This document shows, in pieces, positions 55,101 to 63,354 of a stretch of DNA of 64,000 nucleotides. The first letter of the stretch is position 1. Each line of letters starts with the position of its first letter. Under the pieces are notes generated by a model. That model worked only from the letters and a program-made list of their open reading frames with translations. It was not told where the DNA came from and ran no database searches. The stretch covers positions 1,984,001 to 2,048,000 of the forward strand of contig NZ_CP023563.1 of the NCBI RefSeq assembly GCF_002407185.1. Direction: 5' to 3'. This DNA comes from Brachybacterium vulturis. GTDB lineage: Bacteria; Actinomycetota; Actinomycetes; Actinomycetales; Dermabacteraceae. The position numbers were made by a program, and so were the translations under genes.

Positions 55101-55260
55101 CGTCACCGATGCGGAAACCGCGATGGCCGACGGTGACTGGGCCGCCTACGGCGAGGCTCAGGAGCGACTCGCCGACGCCCTGAACCGGGCGATCGCAGCC
55201 AATGAGGAGCTCGGCGGGAGCGGTATGCCGGCCGAGCCCTCCGATGGCGGAGGCGGCTGA
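52159..55260 (+). CDS. UPF0182 family integral membrane protein
   Basis: A 1033-aa protein from GTG 52159 (GAGGT upstream). About seven transmembrane helices lie in the first 310 residues (for example AISAGVVALLVILLVIASEV and GTQAGLFFGGAVVFAV). A large extracytoplasmic region follows (about 320-900), with RWDP-free but typical blocks NNIDATRAAFNL, QHIIYTHGYGTAAAYG and YPADLFKAQR. The C-terminal 110 residues are an acidic Ala/Glu/Asp-rich tail predicted disordered. Function unknown; found across actinobacteria as a single large membrane protein. The length is in the family range. Confidence 0.9.
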   Translation: MSFSAPFGDMPRPRPRPAPDASPRGPRRISPLAISAGVVALLVILLVIASEVWTKYLWTDQLGYTDVLLTRWGTQAGLFFGGAVVFAVPLFISLRLAYMKRPVYPPVTREQEALEQFRAAVDPLRRGLTYGAPVVIGAFGGLALSRRWQDVQLFLHPQDFGQTDSIFGNDIGFYVFTLPLIDMVISFGQFVLLVAIVGALIGHFVYGGVSWGQESGLEVTRSARRHLGVLATVYVLLLGAGHWFQRYDLLTASHPRFEGASYADVKAILPAQTILAIASIAVAALFVVWVFRSDWRIPAIGAGLMILSTLVVGNLYPWAIQQFQVQPNERALEQPYIQNNIDATRAAFNLDEVNEVPYTASTDAEPGALREDASTTAQIRLMDPHIISPTFEQREANRRYWGFDDVLSVDRYEIDGQLQDTVIGVRELRPDKFGLAGRSWVDQHIIYTHGYGTAAAYGNRRNADGEPTFLQSGVPGEGAFGEYQERVYFGQYSPDYSIVGAPEGSEPEEFDYQRVSTEDTEGGDQVYNTYQGDGGPSVGGFMNQLLYAIKFRDPNIVISDYLNEESQILYDREPQQRVREVAPFLSLDSQMYPAVVDDKLVWVVDGYTTTSEYPYAQSVNLDQTVDDSQTDPGATADIRDRSANYMRNSVKATVNAFDGSVTLYSWDTEDPILKSWAEVFPEALKPASEISGELMSHLRYPADLFKAQRQILSTYHVTEADDFFTQQDFWEVPPDPTVPAPTNPDGTTGEQAPQPPMYLTMQMPSDESPRFMLSSSFIPAEGQNVLTGYLAVDSETGDQGGNPADSFGDMTLLVLPASNPVNGPGQVQATFNAEPNVSKALNLLKSGNSEVINGNLLTLPVGGGLLYVQPVYLQSSASGGGTQYPLLQLVLVSFGEKIGFAPTLDEALDLVFGGDSGATAGDAEVSDPDAPSGTADAVTDEGSGEEAEDPAAEGEEPSSAPPADGTAQERLESALTDMDAAVTDAETAMADGDWAAYGEAQERLADALNRAIAANEELGGSGMPAEPSDGGGG

Positions 55261-55433
55261 TCCTCAGCTGACCCCCACTCCGAGGACGCCCGACCGGCGC
55301 CGGCCCACCGCCGGCTCCGCTCGGGCGTTCCGGCGTTCAGGCAGGTGAACGGCCCATGAACGTGTCATGGCACACGTTGGGCCGCCCCTGAGTGGACGCG
55401 GGGGCGAGCGGGTCGTAAAGTTATCTATGTCGC

Positions 55434-55508
<75 letters not shown>

Positions 55509-55512
55509 GAAG

Positions 55513-55550
55513 AGAAGGCCCGGACAGTGGAAACACTGTCCGGGCCTTCT
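55513..55550 (+). terminator. Very strong terminator hairpin of tRNA-fMet
   Basis: AGAAGGCCCGGACAGTG pairs perfectly (17 bp) with its complement around a GAAA tetraloop, 6 nt after the tRNA, followed by GTCATGTCT. No long T-run. Confidence 0.88.
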
Positions 55551-55565
55551 GTCATGTCTGGGACG

Positions 55566-56204
55566 ATGACGTCCATGACCCCCACCGCATCCCCCGCCCC
55601 CCGCACGCTGCTGTTCATCGGCGACTCCATCACCGACTGCGGGCGGCGTGAGGATCCCGAGGGGCTCGGCCACGGCTACGTGCGCCTGCTGGCCGAGCAC
55701 TTCGCCGCTCATGAACCCACGGCCACGGTGATCAACCGCGGCATCAGTGGCGACAGGGTCGCGGATCTCGAGGCGCGCTTCGGCGCCGACTGTCTGGACC
55801 TGTCACCCGATGCGGTGACGATCTACGTGGGCGTGAACGATTCCTGGCACCGCTTCACCCGCGGTGAGCAGATCACCGAGGACTCCTTCGCGCAGGGATA
55901 CCGCCACCTGCTCGCGCAGCTCGCCGCCGCGCTGCCGGAGGCCCCGGTGGTGCTGATCATCCCCTTCGTCGCGGACATCGATGACCAGGTGGCACGGATC
56001 CACAGCGATCTCGACGGCAAGGTGGCGATCATCCGCTCGCTCGCCCAGGAGCACGGACACCGGACCGTGGATCTCGAGCAGGTGCTGGCCACGGCGCTCG
56101 CGGCCGGCCACGCCCCGCAGTCCATCGCGGAGGACGGAGTGCACCCCACCCCGGCCGGGCACCGCCTGATCGCCGATGCCTGGCTCGACGCCGTCGGCCG
56201 CTGA
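55566..56204 (+). CDS. SGNH/GDSL-family hydrolase
   Basis: A 212-aa esterase-fold protein. Block I GDSITDCG (Ser nucleophile, about residue 22), block II NRGISGDRV (Gly), block III GVNDSW (Asn) and block V DGVHPTPAGH (Asp-His) are all present. No signal peptide, so cytosolic, and the subgroup resembles rhamnogalacturonan-acetylesterase or lysophospholipase-like enzymes. Start is uncertain between ATG 55566 and ATG 55575; both lie just past the tRNA terminator. Substrate unknown. Confidence 0.83.
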   Translation: MTSMTPTASPAPRTLLFIGDSITDCGRREDPEGLGHGYVRLLAEHFAAHEPTATVINRGISGDRVADLEARFGADCLDLSPDAVTIYVGVNDSWHRFTRGEQITEDSFAQGYRHLLAQLAAALPEAPVVLIIPFVADIDDQVARIHSDLDGKVAIIRSLAQEHGHRTVDLEQVLATALAAGHAPQSIAEDGVHPTPAGHRLIADAWLDAVGR

Positions 56205-56238
56205 ACGAGGTGCGCGGCCCGTCGGGGAGGGCCGCGGA

Positions 56239-57123
56239 TCAGCCCAGCGGTGCGGTGACGTCCACCGAGAGGAACCCGCGGCGGAAGCGGCGGGCGTCGA
56301 GCACGAGCACGTCCGCAGGGCGCACCGGATCGCGCAGCTGGACGTGACCGGTGCGGGCGTCGGCGCCGACCACGGCGACGACGTGGCTGGGCGGCAGCGG
56401 TCCGGCGGAGGTGGGCACCAGCAGCGGACTCAGCGGATGGGTCGAGGCGCAGATCGCCCGGCCCTCGGCCCTCCAGGCGATGATCTGAGCGGCGCTCGGC
56501 ATGCGCAGGCTCGAGTGCACGCGCTCACCCAGCAGCAGCTCGAGGCCGAAGCGGGCGAAACCCCGCTGCAGGACGGCGTAGCCGCCGGCCACGTGGACGG
56601 CGATCGCCTTCTCGAGAACGCCCACCCAGCCGGGATTCGCACCGTCGCGGCGGCCGTACTGGAAGACGCCCCGGGCATCGACCGGAAGGTGGCGATCCAC
56701 CCGGACAGGGCTCGGCATCGCGGGCAGCTGCACGGCGACGATCCCGTCCGCCTCCTCGGTCAGCAGGGCGCGCAACCGCTCCGGAGCGGTCTCGTGGATC
56801 GCGAGCATCGGGGCCATCACCCAGCAGTCCCCGAGCCGGCCCTGCCGGGGCCGCAGCAGGCGTCGGGGCAGCAGCGGGCCGGTGTCCTCCCGCAGCGCGA
56901 CGGCGCGCGGACCGGGGCCGATGTGCAGCACCGGCCCGTCGCCCGCCGCATCCGCCGGTCCAGCACCCCACTGCGACCGACGGCACCTCATACGGCGCGG
57001 GAGTGGTGCCGTGGGCAGCTCTCGGTCACCGATGTCCCCGAGATGCGCATCGCGCGCCCGCCCGGTCAGGGCGAGCGCGCGAAGAGTGCGGCGCCAGGTG
57101 CGCACGCGGGGGCGGTGAGCACT
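56239..57123 (-). CDS. Calpain-like (peptidase C2) cysteine protease domain protein
   Basis: A 294-aa protein. The catalytic block QGRLGDCWVMAPMLAI (residues 94-109, Cys100) is the calpain QGxLGDCW motif. EKAIAVHVAGGYAVLQRG (171-188) matches the conserved calpain helix, and His247 is in PPSHVVAVVGAD. The expected Asn is Asp265 (QLRDPVRP). The first 90 residues are basic, without a signal peptide. ATG 57123 follows GGCGGAG. Calcium-binding regulatory domains of animal calpains are absent. It may be an active protease or a degenerate relative; target unknown. Confidence 0.75.
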   Translation of the reverse strand, partial: SAHRPRVRTWRRTLRALALTGRARDAHLGDIGDRELPTAPLPRRMRCRRSQWGAGPADAAGDGPVLHIGPGPRAVALREDTGPLLPRRLLRPRQGRLGDCWVMAPMLAIHETAPERLRALLTEEADGIVAVQLPAMPSPVRVDRHLPVDARGVFQYGRRDGANPGWVGVLEKAIAVHVAGGYAVLQRGFARFGLELLLGERVHSSLRMPSAAQIIAWRAEGRAICASTHPLSPLLVPTSAGPLPPSHVVAVVGADARTGHVQLRDPVRPADVLVLDARRFRRGFLSVDVTAPLG

Positions 57124-57158
57124 CATCAGCATCTCCGCCCGTCGGTGGCGACCGGCCG

Positions 57159-58379
57159 TCAGTGCTTCTCGGCCGGGACGATCTTCTGGCCGGTGCGCTC
57201 CATGACCTCATGGAACCAGGGCTGGGAGATGTCGAAGGCCTTGTGACCGGCGACCCGCTCGAACTCGACGGCGCGCAGCACGCCCCCGCGCTCCTCGTCG
57301 TGCCCGACCAGACCCGAGCCTCCCTCGAGGGCGACCTGCACCGCGTAGTCGGTCATCGACGTGATCAGGCGGAGGTCCTCGGCGTTCGCCTTCGCGGAAC
57401 GGGCGAAGTAGCCGGACTTCTGGACCATGACCTTCTCGGCGCCGAGCCTGGAGGCGAACTGCTTCGCGAACCACTGGCCGGGGTTGATGGTGTCGATCTT
57501 GACGTGCCCGAAGGGATCCTTCTCCGGCTCCTCGCCGCGGGCCTGCATCTCGGCGACGATCTCGGGGATGCCGGCGCCCTCGGAGAGGAAGATGTTCACG
57601 CAGCCGGCATCGTCCATGACGGCCTTGAGGCGCTCGGCCTCGGCGTCGATGTCGAGCTTGAGCTCGGGCAGGTACACGGCGTGGACGTCCCAGCGCTCGG
57701 CGCGGTGGCCGATCCCGGGCAGCCACTCCTGCTGGGAGTGCCAGGTCTGGTAGTACTCGGCGGCCTGCGCGGTGAGGTAGCCGCAGGCACGGCCCATGAT
57801 CTCGTGGACGATCAGCATCTTCGGGTTCGAGCCGTGCTCGGCGATGATGTTCTGTGCGAAGACGCTGGTCTGCTCCGCGGCGGACTTCGCGCCGAGGGAC
57901 TGACGGATCGGCACGATGTCGTTGTCGATCGTCTTGGGCAGGCCCACGACCTGCAGCTCGTGGCCGTTCTCGTGGAGGAACTCCGCCAGATCCGCGGCGG
58001 TGGTGTTGGTGTCGTCGCCGCCGATGGTGTGCAGCACGTCCACACCGTCGTCCTTGAGCTTGTTCGCGGCCACCTCCAGGGCGTTCTCGCCCTCGGCGAT
58101 CAGGCCGCGCTTGACGAGGTCCTCGGTGTTGGTGAGCTTGACACGGGAGTTGCCGATGGGGGAGCCGCCGTAGTTGTGCAGCAGGCCCGCCTTCGCGCGC
58201 ACCTCGTCGTCCACCACGAGCTTCTCACCGGAGAGCAGACCCCAGTAGCCGTGCTTGTAGGCGATGATCTCGACGTCCGGCACCAGTTCGGTGTACCGCT
58301 CGATGAGACCGCCGACGGCGGAGGACAGGCAGGGGGCATAGCCCCCGGCGGTCAGGAGGGCGACGCGCTTGACGGTCAT
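57159..58379 (-). CDS. pfp: Pyrophosphate-dependent 6-phosphofructokinase
   Basis: A 406-aa phosphofructokinase. LLTAGGYAPCLSSAVGG is the N-terminal phosphate-binding part, GGDDTNTTA (about 120-128) has the GGDD signature of PPi-dependent enzymes rather than GGDG of ATP enzymes, and PKTIDNDI (149-156) holds the catalytic Asp. MGRACGYL binds fructose 6-phosphate. It converts fructose 6-phosphate and PPi to fructose 1,6-bisphosphate reversibly. No sugar genes nearby. AAGGAACTCCCTCTCC precedes the start. Confidence 0.9.
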   Translation of the reverse strand: MTVKRVALLTAGGYAPCLSSAVGGLIERYTELVPDVEIIAYKHGYWGLLSGEKLVVDDEVRAKAGLLHNYGGSPIGNSRVKLTNTEDLVKRGLIAEGENALEVAANKLKDDGVDVLHTIGGDDTNTTAADLAEFLHENGHELQVVGLPKTIDNDIVPIRQSLGAKSAAEQTSVFAQNIIAEHGSNPKMLIVHEIMGRACGYLTAQAAEYYQTWHSQQEWLPGIGHRAERWDVHAVYLPELKLDIDAEAERLKAVMDDAGCVNIFLSEGAGIPEIVAEMQARGEEPEKDPFGHVKIDTINPGQWFAKQFASRLGAEKVMVQKSGYFARSAKANAEDLRLITSMTDYAVQVALEGGSGLVGHDEERGGVLRAVEFERVAGHKAFDISQPWFHEVMERTGQKIVPAEKH

Positions 58380-58496
58380 GGAGAGGGAGTTCCTTCACGG
58401 TTCGGGATCAACGATGTCCCGAGTCTACCGAGCAGACCTGGGCGGCTCCTGCCGCGCTCCAGGCGTGGACGCTCTGTCCAGGACATGGTCCCGGCC

Positions 58497-59291
58497 TCAG
58501 GACTCCCGGGCCGCGAGGGCCTCCAGGATCTCCTCGTGCAGGAGGCCGTTGGTGGCCACGGCGTTCCCGCCGAAGGGCCCGTCCTCCCCGTCCAGCGAGG
58601 TGAAGCGACCGCCGGCCTCGGTGACGATCGGGGCCAGCGCGACCATGTCGTGCAGTGCGAGCTCCGGTTCACAGGCCGCATCGACCGCCCCCTCGGCCAC
58701 CAGCATGTAGGACCAGAAGTCGCCGTAGGCGCGGGTGCGCCAGAAGCGCTGCATCAGGTTCAGCATCTGCGGCAGTCGATCCCGCTCCGCCCAGCCGTGC
58801 AACGAGGAGTAGGACAGCGAGGCCTCCGCGAGCGAGTCGACGGAGGAGACCTGGAGGCGGGAGGCGCTGTTGATCCGTGAACCGGTCCAGGCGCCCACGC
58901 CCTCGCCTCCCCACCAGCGTCGGCCCAGCGACGGCGCGGAGACCAGGCCCACCACGGGCCGGCCGTCCTCGATGAGCCCGATGAGGGTGCCCCACACGGG
59001 CACGCCGCGCACGAAATTGCTGGTGCCGTCGATGGGGTCGATCACCCACTGCCGCGGGGAGGCGCCCGTGCTGCCCAGCTCCTCCCCGATCACCTGATCG
59101 CGGGAGCGGACGCGGGAGAGCTGGGAGCGCACCAGCTGCTCGGCCGCACGATCGGCGTCGGTGACCTCGGTGAGGTCCGGCTTGGTGGAGACCTCGAGGT
59201 CCTGCGCCTTGAAGCGCGACATGGTCAGCTGGTCCACGGCATCGGCCAGCACATGGGCCAGGCGCAGGTCATCGGCGAATCGACTGGGCAT
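58497..59291 (-). CDS. hisN: Inositol-monophosphatase family histidinol-phosphatase
   Basis: A 264-aa enzyme with the IMPase metal sites GEELG (Glu70-Glu71 region), WVIDPIDGTSNF (Asp-Pro-Ile-Asp-Gly) and LALHDMVALAPIVTEAGG (the last Asp). The subtype with FVRGVPVWGTLI and ALHDMVAL matches actinobacterial HisN, which hydrolyses histidinol phosphate. It is downstream of aroA and rsgA on the same strand, 99 nt after rsgA, the common actinobacterial order. Start 59291, MPSRFADDLRLAH, by family fit. Confidence 0.87.
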   Translation of the reverse strand: MPSRFADDLRLAHVLADAVDQLTMSRFKAQDLEVSTKPDLTEVTDADRAAEQLVRSQLSRVRSRDQVIGEELGSTGASPRQWVIDPIDGTSNFVRGVPVWGTLIGLIEDGRPVVGLVSAPSLGRRWWGGEGVGAWTGSRINSASRLQVSSVDSLAEASLSYSSLHGWAERDRLPQMLNLMQRFWRTRAYGDFWSYMLVAEGAVDAACEPELALHDMVALAPIVTEAGGRFTSLDGEDGPFGGNAVATNGLLHEEILEALAARES

Positions 59292-59390
59292 GCGCCTACA
59301 GTACGGGCCCGAACCGTCGGCTCCGGGCAGCGACGCGGGACCGTCCCGGGCCATGGCCGCCGACGAGGTGCCTCACCGATCCGACGCGGT

Positions 59391-60458
59391 TCACATCTCC
59401 CAGGGGTCGTTCTTGCGCAGCGTGATGGCCAGTCGCCGGTAGGAGAGCAGCCGGGCCGGGCCGGCGCTGCCGGCATCGCCGGCGGCGACCTGCTCGTCCA
59501 GGGAGCAGTCCGGGGCGTCCTCGAGGTGGGTGCAGCCGCGGGGGCACTCCTCCGCCAGCTCGGCGAGGTCCGCGAAGGCGTCCAGCAGCTCCTCGGGATC
59601 CACATGTCCCAGCCCGAAGGAGCGCACCCCGGGAGTGTCGATCACCCAGCCGTCATCGTCGGGCAGCGGCATGGCCAGTGCCGAGGAGGAGGTGTGCCGG
59701 CCCCGCCCGGTGACGTCGTTGACCACGCCGATGGCGCGGTCCGTGCCGGGCACCAGAGCGTTCAGCAGCGTCGACTTCCCCACGCCCGAATGGCCGATGA
59801 GCACGCTGACACGGCCCGAGAGCCGTGCCCGCAGCTGCTCCAGTCCCACGATCGAGGGGTGTGAGGGATCCGCAGCCTGCTCCGGCGTCTCGCGGCGCGT
59901 GACCACGTGCTCGAGCCCCAGCGGTGCATAGGTGGTGAGGAACTGCTCGGGGGCGCGCAGATCGGATTTGGTGAGCACGAGCAGGGTGTCGATCCCGGCG
60001 ACGAAGGCGGCGACCAGGCACCGGTCGATCATCCCGCCGCGGGGCTCCGGCTCCGCGACGGCGGTGACCATCACCATCAGATCCACGTTCGCGACCAGGG
60101 GACGCTCCGTCGAGTCGTCGTCGTCCGCGCTGCGTCGCAGGAAGGAGCTGCGCTCCCGGATGCGCACGATCCGGGCGAGAGTGCCGTCCCGCCCCGAGGT
60201 GTCCCCGACCAGACCCACCAGGTCACCGGGGACGATGGGGGAGCGGCCCAGCTCGCGGGCGCGCATCGCGGTGACCGCCCGCTCCTGGTCCGTGCCCTCG
60301 GCGAGCAGGGTCCGCCACCGCCCGCGGTCCACGGAGACCACCCGGGCGGTGACGGCGTCCTCGTGCTTGGGCCGGTCCTTCGTGCGCGGTCGCGAGCCGC
60401 GCCGCTGCGGGCGGACCCGCACATCGCTCTCGTCGTACTCCCTCGCGGAGCGGCTCAC
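59391..60458 (-). CDS. rsgA: Ribosome small subunit-dependent GTPase A
   Basis: A 355-aa circularly permuted GTPase. An OB-fold N-terminal domain (residues about 35-115), then G4 TKSD (about 163-166), G1 GHSGVGKST (222-230), G3 DTPG (274-277), and a C-terminal zinc motif CPRGCTHLEDAPDC with Cys305, Cys309, His311 and Cys318. It releases from 30S subunits during maturation. GTG start at 60458 overlaps the aroA stop (GTGA), so the two are coupled. Residues 1-35 are basic and disordered, common in actinobacterial RsgA. Confidence 0.93.
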   Translation of the reverse strand: MSRSAREYDESDVRVRPQRRGSRPRTKDRPKHEDAVTARVVSVDRGRWRTLLAEGTDQERAVTAMRARELGRSPIVPGDLVGLVGDTSGRDGTLARIVRIRERSSFLRRSADDDDSTERPLVANVDLMVMVTAVAEPEPRGGMIDRCLVAAFVAGIDTLLVLTKSDLRAPEQFLTTYAPLGLEHVVTRRETPEQAADPSHPSIVGLEQLRARLSGRVSVLIGHSGVGKSTLLNALVPGTDRAIGVVNDVTGRGRHTSSSALAMPLPDDDGWVIDTPGVRSFGLGHVDPEELLDAFADLAELAEECPRGCTHLEDAPDCSLDEQVAAGDAGSAGPARLLSYRRLAITLRKNDPWEM

Positions 60459-61780
60459 GCGTCGTCCGCCGCCGGCTCCGGGTGCAGCATCGACAGCCAC
60501 ATCCCCACGAAATCCGGGAGCGTCTTCTGGGTGGTGCTGATGTCGACCACCCGCAGATCCGCGACCCGCAGGCCGATGATCGCGCCCGCGGTCGCCATCC
60601 GGTGGTCCTCGTAGCTCTCGAAGACCGCGCCGCGCAGCCGGCCGGGATGGATCTCCACCCCGTCCTCCAGCTCCTCGGTGCGGGCACCGACCTTGGTCAG
60701 CTCCGTGGCGAGCGCCTTCAGCCGATCGGTCTCGTGGCCGCGCAGGTGCGCGACGCCGGTGAGCCGGGACGGCGAGTCCGCCAGCGCGCACAGGGCGGAC
60801 ATCGTCGGCACCAGCTCACCCATCGCCGACATGTCCGCGTCGATCCCATGGATCTCCCCGCTGCCGCGCACACAGAGGGTGCGGCCCTCGCGCCAGACCG
60901 TGCCGCCCATCCGGGCCAGCAGGTCACGGTAGGCATCGCCGGGCTGGGTGGTCGTCTCGGGCCAGTCGTCCACGGCGATGGTGCCGCCGGTGGCCAGCGC
61001 CGCGGCCAGGAACGGCCCGGCGTTGGAGAGATCGGGCTCGATGGTGACCGCCACCGGCCGGATCTCGCCGCGGCGGACCCGCCAGCTCTGGCGGCCCTGC
61101 TCATCGATCCGGTGGGAGGCCTCGACCCCGGCCTGGCGCATCGTCTCCATGGTCATGTCGATGTGCGGCAGCGAGGGCAGCACCTCACCCACGTGCACCA
61201 GCTCGACATCCTCCTGAGCATGGGCCGCGACCAGCAGCATGTTGGAGATGAACTGGCTGGATGCGGAGGCATCGACCTCGAGGCGACCACCGCGGAGCCG
61301 CCCGGTGCCGTGCACGGTCAGCGGCAGCCGACCGGGCTCGCCGTGCTCGGTGACCTCCACCCCCTGCTGACGGAGCAGGTCGACGACCGGATCCATCGGC
61401 CGTTGCAGCGCCGGGGCATCACCGGTGAAGCGGACATCGCCGTGATGCAGCGCCGCGAGCAGCGGCACGAAGCGCATCACCGTGCCCGCGAGCCCGGTAT
61501 GGATCTCGATCGGCTCGGCAGGCTGGGCGGCGCGCGGCGGGAGCGGGGTGACGTGCAGGGCCCCGTCCCGCACCTCGAGCTCCGCGCCGAGGCGCTCGAG
61601 CGCATCACGCATCAGCCGCGTATCGCGGGAGACGAGTGCTCCCCGGAGCACCGAGGGCTCCGCGGCGGCGGCGGCCAGCAGCATCCATCGTGCGGTCAGG
61701 GACTTCGATCCCGGCACCCGCACCAGAGCGTCGACCGGCTGGTCGGCGACCGGCGCGGTCCACAGCACCTCAGAGGACAT
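60455..61780 (-). CDS. aroA: 3-phosphoshikimate 1-carboxyvinyltransferase (EPSP synthase)
   Basis: A 441-aa enzyme. Signatures: VPGSKSLTARWMLLAA (residues 23-38), the second LAGTVMRFVPLLAAL, SSQFISNMLLVAA, and RGHETDRLKALATEL. It transfers enolpyruvyl from PEP to shikimate 3-phosphate in aromatic amino acid synthesis. GTVMRF in place of GTAMR-type blocks is a common actinobacterial variant. Start 61780 is 4 nt after the DoxX-like stop; its stop overlaps rsgA. This makes a DoxX-aroA-rsgA(-hisN) transcription unit. Confidence 0.93.
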   Translation of the reverse strand: MSSEVLWTAPVADQPVDALVRVPGSKSLTARWMLLAAAAAEPSVLRGALVSRDTRLMRDALERLGAELEVRDGALHVTPLPPRAAQPAEPIEIHTGLAGTVMRFVPLLAALHHGDVRFTGDAPALQRPMDPVVDLLRQQGVEVTEHGEPGRLPLTVHGTGRLRGGRLEVDASASSQFISNMLLVAAHAQEDVELVHVGEVLPSLPHIDMTMETMRQAGVEASHRIDEQGRQSWRVRRGEIRPVAVTIEPDLSNAGPFLAAALATGGTIAVDDWPETTTQPGDAYRDLLARMGGTVWREGRTLCVRGSGEIHGIDADMSAMGELVPTMSALCALADSPSRLTGVAHLRGHETDRLKALATELTKVGARTEELEDGVEIHPGRLRGAVFESYEDHRMATAGAIIGLRVADLRVVDISTTQKTLPDFVGMWLSMLHPEPAADDA

Positions 61781-61784
61781 CTCG

Positions 61785-62351
61785 TCAGCCCCGCTGGTCG
61801 GCGAGCTGCTTCTGTGCGGTCGCGACCGCGCCCTTCGCCTTCTTCTCCAGCGTCCCCGCCCTCTTCTCGAGCTCCCGCTGCTTCGCGGCGGCCTTCTTCT
61901 GGCTGCGCTCGACGAACGTGGTCGCCCGGTAGCCGAGCGAGGGACGACCCTCGTGGTCCACCACGGCCAGCAGCACGCCGCCGAGCAGTCCGGCATCGGT
62001 GAGGATGGACCGGATCTCCTGGGTCAGCTCCTCGCCGCGCAGCTCCCAGACCTTCTTGCGACCGGCCCAGCCGACGGACGTGGTGGCCAGGAGCGTCACG
62101 GCGGCGGCGCGCGGGCAGCGGTTGGCGGCGTACAGGACACCGGCACCGGCGGCGACGGCGCCGCTGACGCGGATGACGGTCCGCACGTCCACGAACCCGG
62201 GGGCGGAGCTCTTGGCGATCGCGGAATCGGCCGCGTCGAACGCCTGCGGGTAGACATCGATCTCGCGCTCGGGGTGCAGAGCGGTGCGCACTCCCTCGAC
62301 GACGAAGGGTGCAGCGAGCAGCGGCCGGGCGATGCGACGGACCAGAGACAT
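61785..62351 (-). CDS. DoxX family membrane protein
   Basis: A 188-aa protein of the DoxX type: RRIARPLLAAPFVVEGVRTA at the start, then two to three hydrophobic segments (VIRVSGAVAAGAGVLYAANR; AAAVTLLATTSVGWA; LLGGVLLAVV). A basic Lys/Ala coiled tail (about 148-188) is on the cytoplasmic side. It is directly upstream of aroA. DoxX proteins are linked to quinone or oxidative stress functions in mycobacteria; the role here is unknown. Confidence 0.8.
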   Translation of the reverse strand: MSLVRRIARPLLAAPFVVEGVRTALHPEREIDVYPQAFDAADSAIAKSSAPGFVDVRTVIRVSGAVAAGAGVLYAANRCPRAAAVTLLATTSVGWAGRKKVWELRGEELTQEIRSILTDAGLLGGVLLAVVDHEGRPSLGYRATTFVERSQKKAAAKQRELEKRAGTLEKKAKGAVATAQKQLADQRG

Positions 62352-62436
62352 GGTGTCCTCACGTTCTCGACGGGGTCAGGAGGTCGGGCGATCCGGCCAT
62401 GTCGGCCAGGTCACCGGCGTCCAGACTACCGCCCGG

Positions 62437-62462
62437 GGAACATCTCCCGTGCCGTGCGCGTT
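62437..62462 (+). promoter_or_regulatory. SigR-type promoter (GGAAC-N18-GTT) upstream of sigR
   Basis: GGAAC at 62437-62441, exactly 18 nt, then GTT at 62460-62462. This matches the thiol-stress sigma consensus GGAAT-N18-GTT at the key positions. It lies about 167 nt upstream of the preferred sigR start, so sigR is probably autoregulated. Confidence 0.7.
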
Positions 62463-62628
62463 GTACTGGACGGCGCGGCACGGCGGTCGCGCCTCATGAC
62501 GACCGCGCGGCGGCCGCATGACCACCGCAGGACGAGACGCCCACAGGCGTCGGGGAGGCAGACGGCCCATGACGGCTTCGGCGCTCGTGGACGCTCCGGC
62601 CCGGCCCGGTGGCGTAGGTTTGAGGGTG

Positions 62629-63354
62629 ATGACCCGAACAGATCCCGCCCTGGGCCCCGATGCGGGCCTCCCGGACCCCGCCCCCGTCGGGGACGCGCCG
62701 GGGACCGCCGCTGCCCTGGACTTCGACTTCGAGGCCGAGGCGCTCTCGCACCTCGACTCCCTCTACGGCGGTGCGCTGCGGATGACCCGCAACCCGCACG
62801 ACGCCGAGGACCTGGTGCAGGACACCTTCGTCAAAGCGTTCCGCGCCCGTGACCGCTTCACCCCCGGCACCAACATGCGTGCCTGGCTGTACCGGATCAT
62901 GACCAACAGCTTCATCTCGATGTACCGGACCAAGCAGCGCCGCCCCAAGGAGGCCTGGACCGACACCGTCGAGGACTGGCAGCTGGCCGAGGTCGCCGGG
63001 CACACCAGCCGCGGACTGCGCTCCGCGGAGACCGAGGCGCTGGACCACCTGCCCGACTCCGCGGTCAAGGACGCCCTGGGCGAGCTGCGCGAGGACTACC
63101 GCATGGCGGTCTACCTCGCCGACGTCGAGGGCTTCGCCTACAAGGAGATCGCCGAGATCATGGACACCCCGATCGGGACCGTCATGTCCCGCCTGCATCG
63201 GGGGCGCCGCCAGCTGCGGGAGAAGCTCTCGGACTACGCCTACCGCAGCGGCTTCCTGCGCGGCGATCCGGCGAACGCCGCTGCACCACCCACCGGCGGC
63301 AGCACGACCGAGGGCACCACGAGCGGATCGACGGACCGGGAGGACGAACGATGA
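62629..63354 (+). CDS. sigR: RNA polymerase sigma factor, SigR/SigH (redox stress) type
   Basis: A 241-aa ECF sigma factor. Sigma-70 region 2 includes [20 protein letters not shown] and [20 protein letters not shown], and region 4 includes [21 protein letters not shown] and [16 protein letters not shown]. It overlaps rsrA (ATGA at 63351-63354). ATG 62629 is preceded by GAGGG; in-frame ATGs at 62569 and 62518 could give a longer SigR'-like form. It controls thioredoxin and mycothiol genes in relatives. The tail (about residues 210-241) is Thr/Gly-rich and not part of the core. Confidence 0.92.
   Translation: MTRTDPALGPDAGLPDPAPVGDAPGTAAALDFDFEAEALSHLDSLYGGALRMTRNPHDAEDLVQDTFVKAFRARDRFTPGTNMRAWLYRIMTNSFISMYRTKQRRPKEAWTDTVEDWQLAEVAGHTSRGLRSAETEALDHLPDSAVKDALGELREDYRMAVYLADVEGFAYKEIAEIMDTPIGTVMSRLHRGRRQLREKLSDYAYRSGFLRGDPANAAAPPTGGSTTEGTTSGSTDREDER

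Noticed and set aside
52290-55260. Other frames inside the UPF0182 gene, including long minus-strand frames
   Set aside because: They are shadows of a single well-supported membrane protein gene.
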